A stretch of DNA of 64,000 nt. Source: Rhodovulum sp. ES.010 (GTDB lineage Bacteria; Pseudomonadota; Alphaproteobacteria; Rhodobacterales; Rhodobacteraceae). The DNA is taken from the NCBI RefSeq assembly GCF_900142935.1, contig NZ_FSRS01000002.1, positions 1 to 64,000 on the forward strand, given 5' to 3'. How positions within the stretch are numbered: the stretch's first letter is position 1; every line of letters starts with the position of its first letter. Under the pieces are notes generated by a model. It was not told where the DNA came from. It worked only from the letters and a program-made list of their open reading frames with translations, and did not search any database. Both the position numbers and the translations under genes were made by a program. Shown here piece after piece: positions 42,457 to 50,005 of this stretch.

Positions 42457-44061
42457 ATGTCTTTGACGGGTGAGACAAGAGCGGGGACTCGGTGGCCGGG
42501 CACGCTGGTCGGCGGCGGCGTCTTCTGGTTCGTCGTCGCGCTGCTGGGCGCGGCGGTCTTCTTCTCCGACGGGCTGGATGCACTCCTGGGGGCCTGGCAA
42601 CTGCCCGAATACAGCCATGGGCCGCTGATCCCGATCCTGTCGGGGCTGCTGTTCCTGCGCCAGCTGAAGGAGGTGCCGGTAGAGCCCGGCCCCAAGCGCG
42701 ACCGCTGGATCGGGGTGACGGTGGTGCTGGCCGCGATCGCCATCGGCGCGCTGGGAAAGCTCGCCAACATCGCCGACATCGTCGCCTATGCGACGATCGT
42801 CTGGGTCTACGGCATCCTGCTGACCAGCTTCGGCTGGAAGACGGGCTGGCATTTCTGGCCGCCGGTGCTGCACCTGGTCTACATGCTGCCGCTGCCCGAC
42901 ACGCTGTACTACAAGCTGTCGACCTGGCTGCAGTTCATTTCGTCCGAGCTCGGCGTGTGGTTCCTCAGGCTGCTGTCGGTGCCGGTCTTCCTGGAAGGCA
43001 ACATCATCGATCTCGGGGTCTACAAGCTGCACGTCGCCGAGGCCTGCTCGGGGCTGCGCTACCTGTTCCCGATCCTGTCGTTCAGCTACATCTTCGCGGT
43101 GCTCTACCGCGGACCGATATGGCACAAGGCGGTGCTGCTGCTCTCGGCGGCTCCGATCACGGTGCTGATGAACGCGGTGCGGATCGGGGTCGCGGGCTGG
43201 GTGGTCAACCAGTACGGCGTCGACTGGGTCGAGGGGTTCACCCATTTCTTCGAGGGATGGGTGATCTTCATCATCTGCGTGCTGATCCTGTTCGCGCTGG
43301 CCCGGGTCATGCTGATCTTCCAGCCGGTGAAGATGAGCCTGCCCGAGGCGCTCGATCTGGACACCACCGGCCTGGGCGCGCAGGCCGCGCGGCTCCGGTT
43401 CCTTTACCCGTCGGCCGCGATGATCACCGTGGCGGCGCTGATGGCGGGCGCGGCGCTGGCCTGGCAGGCGGTTCCCGAGCGCGGAACCGCCGAGATCGGC
43501 CGCGAGAGCTTCGTGGTGTTCCCGCGCGAACTGGGAACCTGGCGCCAGGCCGGGCCGGCACGCACCCTCGAGGCCAGCGTCGCCCGCGCGCTCAAGGCCG
43601 ACGATTACCGCTCGGTCAGCCTGACTGCCCCGGACCAGGCCGCGCCGGTCGACCTGTTCATGGCCTGGTATGCCGACCAGAGCCAGGGCGGCGTGCATTC
43701 GCCGGAGGTCTGCCTGCCCGGCTCGGGCTGGGAGATCGCCTGGCTCGAACGCGCCGACATGTCCGGCACGCTCGGCACCGACCAGCCGTTCATGGCCAAC
43801 CGGGCGATCATCCAGAAGGGCCAGTCGCGGATGGTGGTCCTGTACTGGTTCCAGCAGCGCGAGCGGCGCCTCGCCTGGGACCTGGCGGCCAAGTTCTGGC
43901 TGATGGTCGACGGCATCACCACCGGGCGCACCGACGGGGCGATCGTGCGCCTGACCACGCCGGTGCGGCCGAACGAGACCGATGCCGAGGCCGAGGCCCG
44001 GCTGATCGACGCCACGCGCGCGCTTCTGCCGCCGCTGCCCCGCTTCATCCCAGAGGGCTGA
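42457..44061 (+). CDS. xrtD: Exosortase XrtD (VPLPA-type) with C-terminal EpsI domain
   Basis: A 534-residue inner-membrane cysteine transpeptidase/protease. The exosortase half (about 1-300, eight or so helices) carries the three catalytic residues: Cys in HVAEACSGLRYLFPILSF, Arg in VLMNAVRIGVAGW and His in GFTHFFEGW. The C-terminal half (about 330-534) is an EpsI-type periplasmic domain (AWYADQSQGGVHSPEVCLPG, SGWEIAWLERADM). This fusion is characteristic of XrtD, the partner of VPLPA-CTERM proteins, two of which are on this replicon (15434 and 18909). First gene of a plus-strand operon with glycosyltransferases; the next gene starts 4 bp after its stop. Confidence 0.93.
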   Translation: MSLTGETRAGTRWPGTLVGGGVFWFVVALLGAAVFFSDGLDALLGAWQLPEYSHGPLIPILSGLLFLRQLKEVPVEPGPKRDRWIGVTVVLAAIAIGALGKLANIADIVAYATIVWVYGILLTSFGWKTGWHFWPPVLHLVYMLPLPDTLYYKLSTWLQFISSELGVWFLRLLSVPVFLEGNIIDLGVYKLHVAEACSGLRYLFPILSFSYIFAVLYRGPIWHKAVLLLSAAPITVLMNAVRIGVAGWVVNQYGVDWVEGFTHFFEGWVIFIICVLILFALARVMLIFQPVKMSLPEALDLDTTGLGAQAARLRFLYPSAAMITVAALMAGAALAWQAVPERGTAEIGRESFVVFPRELGTWRQAGPARTLEASVARALKADDYRSVSLTAPDQAAPVDLFMAWYADQSQGGVHSPEVCLPGSGWEIAWLERADMSGTLGTDQPFMANRAIIQKGQSRMVVLYWFQQRERRLAWDLAAKFWLMVDGITTGRTDGAIVRLTTPVRPNETDAEAEARLIDATRALLPPLPRFIPEG

Positions 44062-44065
44062 GCCG

Positions 44066-45202
44066 ATGGTGCCATCCGAGCCGCCCGCCACGGGCGCCGC
44101 GCCCGGTGGCACGGACGGGCCGCGGCTGAACTGGAGCGCCTGCATCGCCACGCTGAACCGGCACGACGTGCTGATGGTGGCGCTCGCCCATCTGCTGCGC
44201 CAGTCCCGGCCGCCGGCCGAGATCGTCGTCGTCGATGCCTCCGACGACTGGGAGGCGGGCCGCGCGCGGGCCGAGGCGCTGATGCGGGACCGGCCCGGGA
44301 TCCGGCTCGACTACATCACCAGCCCGGTCCGGTCCTCGGCGACTCAGCGCAACCTGGCGATCGGCCGGGCGGCGTCGGACGTGGTGCTGATGATGGACGA
44401 CGATTCCTTCCTGCATGACGATTGCGCCGAGCGGCTGATGGAGATCTACGAGGCCGACGCCGCGGGCGAGGTCGCGGGCATCGGGGCGACGCTGGTGGAA
44501 GACAACCCTGCCGCCGCCGCGTCCGGCGAGGCCCCGGCGCTGGGGCGCAAGGACACCGGCCGGGTCGCGCTCGACAGGCTGGCGCGGCGGGCGCTGGAGA
44601 CGCGGCTCGGCCGCTGGGCCAATCGCGAACTGCTCTACCAGCGCGCCGACAAGCTGTTCATGTGCTACGACGAACCCCGAACGCGCCGCGTGCCCGCCGC
44701 CGTCGCGCATCTGGACGTGGCCCCGGCCGCGTTCATGCCCGGCTCGGGGATGAGCATGCGGCGCGCGATCGCCCTGAAGGAGCCGTTCGATTCGGCGTTG
44801 CGCTACTACGCCGCCTTCGAGGACCTGGACGTGGCCTACCGGGTTGCGAAACACGGCAGCGTGCTGTCCGCCCGCGCCGCACGGCTGCACCATTTCGAGG
44901 CCGCCTCGGGCCGGATCAAGCGCCAGAAGGTGATCACCTTCCAGCTTCTGAACATGGCGGTGTTCCTCAAGCGCAACGCCGCCACGCCCGATGCATTCCT
45001 GTCCGCCTACCGGGTGATGCTCTGGCGGCGCCTGCTCGCGGAGGTCCTCAAGGACGGGCTGTCGCGGCGCTGGCGGTTCCCGCAGGTCGCGGGCGTGCTG
45101 ACCGCGATGCGCCACTGGCGCGAGGTCTGGGCCCGGGATGCCGCCCAGATCGACGCCTGGTATCCGGACTTCCAGAAACGCATTCTCGACGACATAAGGT
45201 AG
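44066..45202 (+). CDS. Glycosyltransferase family 2
   Basis: A 378-residue GT-A fold glycosyltransferase. It starts with SACIATLNRHDVLMVALAHL and EIVVVDASDDWEAG, has a DDD metal-binding motif in DVVLMMDDDSFLHDDCAERL, and the acceptor-side motif AAFEDLDVAYRVAKHGS. It lies 4 bp after xrtD and is followed by the GT26 gene after 81 bp. It likely adds a sugar to the lipid-linked repeat on the cytoplasmic face; sugar unknown. Confidence 0.9.
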   Translation: MVPSEPPATGAAPGGTDGPRLNWSACIATLNRHDVLMVALAHLLRQSRPPAEIVVVDASDDWEAGRARAEALMRDRPGIRLDYITSPVRSSATQRNLAIGRAASDVVLMMDDDSFLHDDCAERLMEIYEADAAGEVAGIGATLVEDNPAAAASGEAPALGRKDTGRVALDRLARRALETRLGRWANRELLYQRADKLFMCYDEPRTRRVPAAVAHLDVAPAAFMPGSGMSMRRAIALKEPFDSALRYYAAFEDLDVAYRVAKHGSVLSARAARLHHFEAASGRIKRQKVITFQLLNMAVFLKRNAATPDAFLSAYRVMLWRRLLAEVLKDGLSRRWRFPQVAGVLTAMRHWREVWARDAAQIDAWYPDFQKRILDDIR

Positions 45203-45283
45203 AGACCCGAATATCGACCCGGATATCTCATTCGTTCGACACGATTACGGGGCAAAAGGGCCCCGATCCGGAAGGAGTCCACG

Positions 45284-46081
45284 GTGACGATCGACTGGCA
45301 GAGCCTGACCTGGAGCGAGACGGATACCGACGCGACGATCCGCGTGAACGTCGCGTCGCCAGAGGCGCTGCTCGCCGATCTCGGCGCGCGGATCGCGGCC
45401 GGCCGGGGGTTCTCGGTGGCCACGCTGAACCTCGACCACGTCGTCAAGCTGCGCCGGCTGCCAAGGTTCCGGGCCGCCTATGCCGCCCACAGCCACGTGA
45501 CGGCCGACGGCAACCCGATCGTCTGGATCCTGCGGCTGGCCGGTGACCGGGTGCGGCTGACGCCGGGATCGGAACTGGTCGGGCCGGTGGCCGCCCTGGC
45601 CGCCCGGGCCGGCGTACCGGTGGGCCTGTTCGGCGCGACCGGCGAGTCGCTCCGGGGCGCGGCCGCGGCGCTGGAGGCACGCCATCCGGGGCTGAGGGTC
45701 GCCGCGCGGATCGCCCCGCCGATGGGGTTCGATCCCGAGGAGGCCGAGGCCGACCGGCTGATCGCCGAACTCGCCGCCAGCGGCGCCCGGGTCGTGTTCC
45801 TCGCGCTCGGCGCGCCCAAGCAGGAGATCCTGGCGGCCCGGATCGCGCGCGCCCATCCCGGCATGGGGATCTTGTCGATCGGGGCCGGGCTCGATTTCCT
45901 GTCCGGCGCGCAGAACCGGGCCCCGGCCCCGGTTCGGGCGCTGGCGCTGGAATGGGTCTGGCGGCTGGCGCAGGACCCCGGGCGGCTTTGGCGCCGGTAC
46001 AGGGACTGTTTCGCGATCCTGCCGGGGCTGACCGTGGCGGCGCTCCGGCTGCGCGGCGCAGGCCGGGCGGGGCCGCGATGA
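45284..46081 (+). CDS. WecG/TagA/CpsF-family glycosyltransferase (GT26)
   Basis: A 265-residue GT26 enzyme. Family motifs are FSVATLNLDHVVKLRRLPRF, the catalytic-type stretch SHVTADGNPIVWILRLAG, VGLFGATGESLRGAAAALEA, VVFLALGAPKQEILAARIA and GILSIGAGLDFLSGAQNRAP. The GTG start has an AAGGAG site 7 bases upstream. These enzymes add UDP-linked HexNAc or glucuronate/mannose-type residues to lipid-linked intermediates. The stop overlaps the ATG of the polymerase-like gene (ATGA). Confidence 0.93.
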   Translation: MTIDWQSLTWSETDTDATIRVNVASPEALLADLGARIAAGRGFSVATLNLDHVVKLRRLPRFRAAYAAHSHVTADGNPIVWILRLAGDRVRLTPGSELVGPVAALAARAGVPVGLFGATGESLRGAAAALEARHPGLRVAARIAPPMGFDPEEAEADRLIAELAASGARVVFLALGAPKQEILAARIARAHPGMGILSIGAGLDFLSGAQNRAPAPVRALALEWVWRLAQDPGRLWRRYRDCFAILPGLTVAALRLRGAGRAGPR

Positions 46082-47604
46082 TCCCGCCGCTTTTCGTCCT
46101 GGCCCTGTGGCCGCCGGTGGTGGCCGTGCTGTTCGCCCGGCTGAAACCGGCGCAGGCGGTCGTCTGGTCGATCCTGGCGGGTTACCTGCTCCTGCCCGAG
46201 AAGGAAGGCTTCAACTTTCCGCTGTTTCCGCTGATCGACAAGCATGTCATCCCCTCGCTCGCGGCCCTGACCTGCGCGGCGGCGGTGGCCGGGACCGCGA
46301 TGCGCGACCCCCGGCAGGGCGTGCGGCCGGGCTGGCTGCCCCGGTCGCCCCTGGCGCTGTTGTGCATCACCGGCCTGGTGGCGGGCACCCTGGCCACGGT
46401 GCTCACGAATGGCGATGCGCTCGTCTACGGCGGAAGGGTCGTCGTGGGGCTGCACCCCACGAAGGCGCCCTCCATGCTCGTGGAAGCGATGCTGGCGCTG
46501 ATCCCCTTCTTCCTGGCCCGGCGGTTCCTGGGCCGGCCCGAGGCGCATCGCTTCCTGCTGGTGGCGCTGGCGACGGCTGCGCTCGGCTATTCGCTGCTCG
46601 CGCTCTACGAGGTGCGGATGTCGCCGCAGCTCAATGTCAAGATCTACGGCTATTTCCAGCACATATGGAACCAGCATGTGCGCGGCGACGGGTTCCGGCC
46701 GCTCGTTTTCCTGGAACACGGGCTCTGGCTGTCGCTGTTCTTCTCGGGCGCGGTGCTGGCCGCCCTGGGGCTCTACCGCGCCGGCAGCGGCCGCGGGCGG
46801 TTCCTCTGGCTCGCCGCGGCGGGCTGGCTGTTCATGACCCTGGTGCTGAGCAAGTCGCTGGGCGCCCTGGCGGTGACGGTGGTCCTTGCCCCGGTGATCC
46901 TGTTCCTGGGCATGCGCACGCAGTTGCTGGCGGCCTCGGTCATCGCCGCAATCGTGATCACCTATCCGATGCTTCGCGGGGCGGGGCTGGTCCCGATCGG
47001 CCCGGTGGTGAGCCTGGCCGAACAGATCGATCCCGGCCGGGCGGCGTCGCTGGAGACCCGGCTGCAGAACGAGGAGGCGCTGCTTGCGAAGGCGAACCAG
47101 CGGCCGGTCTTCGGCTGGGGCAGATGGGGGGGGCGCAACCGGGTCTACGACGAGTCCGGGCACGATATCACCGTCACCGACGGGCACTGGGTCATCACCA
47201 TCGGCGCTTCGGGCTGGATCGGCTATCTGTGCAAGTTCGGATTGCTGGCCGGGGCGATCATCGTGCTGTGGCTCCGGTCGCGCCGCTACGAGATCGATCC
47301 CGTCACCGCGGCGCTGGCGGTGGTGCTGGCGGGCAACCTGATCGACCTGCTTCCCAATGCCGGCCTGACCCCGCTGACCTGGCTGATGGCCGGCGCCCTT
47401 TACGGCAGGGTCGAATACGGCCGTATCGGCAAGACGGCGGAGGCCCCCGCCGAGGCCGGCCGCCAGGGCCCGCGGCTCAGCCGGTTCGGCCCCGGAACGC
47501 AGCCCGACGCGGCGCCCCCGGCCCTGCCGCAGCGCGCCCCGGGGCCGGTCTATGCGCGCCACCGGCACGGGCCGCGGCAACGGAGGGTCTCTCATGTCAA
47601 GTGA
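46078..47604 (+). CDS. O-antigen ligase/polymerase-like membrane protein (Wzy-like)
   Basis: A 508-residue polytopic membrane protein with about 10-12 helices from MIPPLFVLALWPPVVAVLFA to LAVVLAGNLIDLLPNAGLTP. A large extracytoplasmic loop near the middle and a conserved-looking arginine/glycine segment, RPVFGWGRWGGRNRVYDESG, resemble the O-antigen ligase/Wzy family. It is in a glycosyltransferase operon, so polymerisation of the EPS repeat units is the likely role. The sequence cannot separate polymerase from ligase. ATG 46078 overlaps the previous stop by 4 bp. The C-terminal ~60 residues are Pro/Ala/Arg-rich and cytoplasmic. Confidence 0.8.
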   Translation: MIPPLFVLALWPPVVAVLFARLKPAQAVVWSILAGYLLLPEKEGFNFPLFPLIDKHVIPSLAALTCAAAVAGTAMRDPRQGVRPGWLPRSPLALLCITGLVAGTLATVLTNGDALVYGGRVVVGLHPTKAPSMLVEAMLALIPFFLARRFLGRPEAHRFLLVALATAALGYSLLALYEVRMSPQLNVKIYGYFQHIWNQHVRGDGFRPLVFLEHGLWLSLFFSGAVLAALGLYRAGSGRGRFLWLAAAGWLFMTLVLSKSLGALAVTVVLAPVILFLGMRTQLLAASVIAAIVITYPMLRGAGLVPIGPVVSLAEQIDPGRAASLETRLQNEEALLAKANQRPVFGWGRWGGRNRVYDESGHDITVTDGHWVITIGASGWIGYLCKFGLLAGAIIVLWLRSRRYEIDPVTAALAVVLAGNLIDLLPNAGLTPLTWLMAGALYGRVEYGRIGKTAEAPAEAGRQGPRLSRFGPGTQPDAAPPALPQRAPGPVYARHRHGPRQRRVSHVK

Positions 47605-48601
47605 CACGGCGTTCGCGGCGCCGCCCGCCGAGGTCGCGGTGATCGTGGTGAACCACGGCACCGCCGAGCTGGCCATCGCCGCGGTGGAAAGCGTGCTGGC
47701 GCGCGACCATGGCGGGCGCGCGGTCGAGCTGCACCTGGTCGACAACGCCTCGCCGGACGACGATGCGGACAGGCTGGCCGCCGCCCATGCGGAACGCGGC
47801 TGGGGCGCGCGGGTCGTGCTGCATCTCGAATCCGAGAATCACGGCTTCGGCCGGGGCAACAACCTGGTGCTGGAGCAGCTCGCGGCCCGCCGGACCCCGC
47901 CCGACAAGGTGTTTCTGCTGAACCCCGATGCGCGGCTCGAGAACGAGGCGCTGGACCTTCTCGCCGGGGTGCTCGACGCCCGTCCAAAGGCCGCCTTCGC
48001 CGGGTCCGCGATCGTGACCCCGGGGGGCGACCGGGTCGCCGCGGCGTTCCGGTTTCCAAGCCCCCTGGGCGAATTCGTCCGCCAGGTCAATTTCGGCCCG
48101 GTCGCCCGGCTGATGGCGAACCGCGTCGCCTCGCTGCCGCCCGACCTGCCCGAAAGCCGGGTCGACTGGGTGTCGGGCGCGGCGGTGATGGCGCGGTTCG
48201 AGGCGCTCCGCGCGCTGGATTTCTTCGAGCCGGCCTATTTCCTGTATTACGAAGAGGTCGACCTGATGCACCGCGCCGCCCGCGCGGGCTGGGAAAGTTG
48301 GTATGTGCCCGAAGCGCTGGTGGTCCATGCCGAGGGCGTGTCGACGGGGATGAAGCGGGGGCTATGCAACCGGCCGCGCCGGCCGGCCTACTGGTATCGG
48401 TCCTGGCGCACCTATTTCCGGGGCAATTACGGCGCGGCCGGTGTGCGACTGGCGGCTCTTGCCTGGCTTTCGGGAGCGCTGGCCGATCACGGCCTGTCGC
48501 GCTTGCGGGGGCGCCAGCCCTCGGTGCCGCGCCACTTCTTCGGCGATTTCTGGGCGCTGATCGGCCGGCCGCTCCTGGGGCTGAGAGAGGGACGGACGTG
48601 A
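47594..48601 (+). CDS. Glycosyltransferase family 2 (rhamnosyltransferase-like)
   Basis: A 335-residue GT2 of the WbbL-like group often using dTDP-rhamnose. Motifs: VAVIVVNHGTAELAIAAVES, ELHLVDNASPDDDADRLAAA, ESENHGFGRGNNLVLEQLAA, VFLLNPDARLENEALDLLAG, the acceptor motif AYFLYYEEVDLMHRAARAGW and a C-terminal GNYGAAGV region. The rfb operon on this replicon makes rhamnosyl transfer plausible but not proven. ATG 47594 has GGAGG 8 bases upstream and overlaps the preceding gene by 11 bp. Confidence 0.9.
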   Translation: MSSDTAFAAPPAEVAVIVVNHGTAELAIAAVESVLARDHGGRAVELHLVDNASPDDDADRLAAAHAERGWGARVVLHLESENHGFGRGNNLVLEQLAARRTPPDKVFLLNPDARLENEALDLLAGVLDARPKAAFAGSAIVTPGGDRVAAAFRFPSPLGEFVRQVNFGPVARLMANRVASLPPDLPESRVDWVSGAAVMARFEALRALDFFEPAYFLYYEEVDLMHRAARAGWESWYVPEALVVHAEGVSTGMKRGLCNRPRRPAYWYRSWRTYFRGNYGAAGVRLAALAWLSGALADHGLSRLRGRQPSVPRHFFGDFWALIGRPLLGLREGRT

Positions 48602-49584
48602 CCGGCGCCCCGGCGGACGCGACCCTGGCCCGAGATGACACCGCGGCGGTGATCATCGGGCGGAACGAGGGAGCGCGGCTGATCGCCTGTCTCGCCTCGG
48701 TCGCCGGCCGGGCGCGCCGGCTGGTCTATGTCGATTCCGGCTCGACCGATGGCAGCGTCGCCGCCGCCCGTGCGGCGGGCGCAGAGGTGGTCGAACTGGA
48801 CATGTCGGTGCCGTTCACGGCGGCGCGGGCGCGCAATGCCGGCGTCGCCGCCCTCGGCGCGGCACCGGCGCTGGCCTATGTGCAATTCGTCGACGGCGAC
48901 TGCGAGGTGACAGCCGGCTGGATCGCGGCCGCGCAACGGTTTCTCGACAGCCACCCGGAGGTCGCCGCGGTGACGGGCCAGATACGCGAGCGCCACCCCG
49001 AGGCGACCTTCTGGAACCGGCTGATCGTCGAGGAATGGAAGGGCGAGCCGGGCCCGGTGAAGGCCTGCGGCGGCAACGCGATGATGCGCCTGGCCGCCTT
49101 CCGCGCGGCGGGCGGGTTCGATCCCGGCATCATCGCCGGCGAAGAGCCCGAGCTGTGCGTGCGGCTGCGCATGGCGGGCTGGAAGATCTGGCGGCTCGCC
49201 GACGAGATGGTGCTGCACGACGTGGCGATGACCCGGTTCGGGCAATGGTGGCAGCGCTGCCGGCGGGCGGGCTATACCTATGCGGAAGGGGTCGCCATGC
49301 ACGGGCGCCCGCCGGAACGGCTGCACGTGGCACGGCTGCGCCGCACGCTGCTCTGGGGCCTGGCGCTGCCGCTGGCGGCGCTCGCCGGGCTGGCGGTCAC
49401 GCCCTGGGCGGCGCTGCTGCTCGCCGCCTGGCCGCTGCAGATCGCGCGGCTGGCGGCGCGCGGCATGTGGCCTCCGGCGGCGGCCTTCCTGATGCTGGCC
49501 AAGTTCGCCGAACTGCACGGCGCCGCGACCTGGGCCTGGCGGCGGCTGCGCCGCGGCCCGGCCCGCCTGCTCGAGTACAAGTGA
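48598..49584 (+). CDS. Glycosyltransferase family 2
   Basis: A 328-residue GT2. GTG 48598 overlaps the preceding stop (GTGA) and has GAGAGGGA upstream. Motifs: AAVIIGRNEGARLIACLASV, RLVYVDSGSTDGSVAAARAA, the DxD-like YVQFVDGDCEVTAGW and GEEPELCVRLRMAGWKIWRL. One or two C-terminal hydrophobic helices (LLWGLALPLAALAGLAV and a following segment) suggest membrane association. Last gene of the xrtD operon; a hairpin follows at 49639. Confidence 0.9.
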   Translation: MTGAPADATLARDDTAAVIIGRNEGARLIACLASVAGRARRLVYVDSGSTDGSVAAARAAGAEVVELDMSVPFTAARARNAGVAALGAAPALAYVQFVDGDCEVTAGWIAAAQRFLDSHPEVAAVTGQIRERHPEATFWNRLIVEEWKGEPGPVKACGGNAMMRLAAFRAAGGFDPGIIAGEEPELCVRLRMAGWKIWRLADEMVLHDVAMTRFGQWWQRCRRAGYTYAEGVAMHGRPPERLHVARLRRTLLWGLALPLAALAGLAVTPWAALLLAAWPLQIARLAARGMWPPAAAFLMLAKFAELHGAATWAWRRLRRGPARLLEYK

Positions 49585-49638
49585 GCGCGGCGCGGGGGCG
49601 GACCGGCCCCTGCGCGGCCCGCACCGGCGGGCGTCGCC

Positions 49639-49656
49639 CCCCACCGCACGGTGGGG
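49639..49656 (+). terminator. Hairpin at the end of the xrtD/glycosyltransferase operon
   Basis: CCCCACCGCACGGTGGGG forms a perfect 7-8 bp stem 55 bp after the last stop. There is no clear U-run, so termination strength is uncertain. Confidence 0.55.
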
Positions 49657-49771
49657 TCAGCCATCCTACATCAATTCCGGCAATGCTCGGCTCCCGTGTC
49701 GTTCCGGACCCCGGCCAGGGGCCGGAAGGATGCCGACAGCCCATTCCGAGCAATGCAGGACACCGCGCCCC

Positions 49772-50005
49772 ATGTCTGACCGTTTCAAAGAATTCCAGCC
49801 CGGGCTCGAAAGCCCCGCCGGGGACGAGGCGACGCTGCGGATCGAGTCGAACGGATCTGACGTCGTCGTGACACTGAACGGCACCGAAATCTTCAACCTG
49901 GCCGATACCGGCCTGACCGGTGGCAAGCCCGGATTCCGCGCCTATGGTGATGATTCCGGCAGCCAGTTCATGCAAATCATCACGTTCACAGGGGGGGAGC
50001 ATCTG
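49772..50005 (+). other. Open segment encoding a carbohydrate-binding-like domain tail, in frame with the next gene
   Basis: From ATG 49772 the frame encodes ATLRIESNGSDVVVTLNGTE and LTGGKPGFRAYGDDSGSQF, the ending of a LamG/DUF1080-type beta-sandwich found at protein C-termini. No ribosome-binding site precedes 49772. It may be the relic 3' end of a lost gene or a true N-terminal extension of the protein at 50006. Confidence 0.5.

Noticed and set aside
45952..46077. Upstream extension of the polymerase-like gene
   Set aside because: It overlaps the well-supported GT26 gene and reads as Arg/Ala/Gly-rich shadow. The ATGA overlap at 46078 fits the start.
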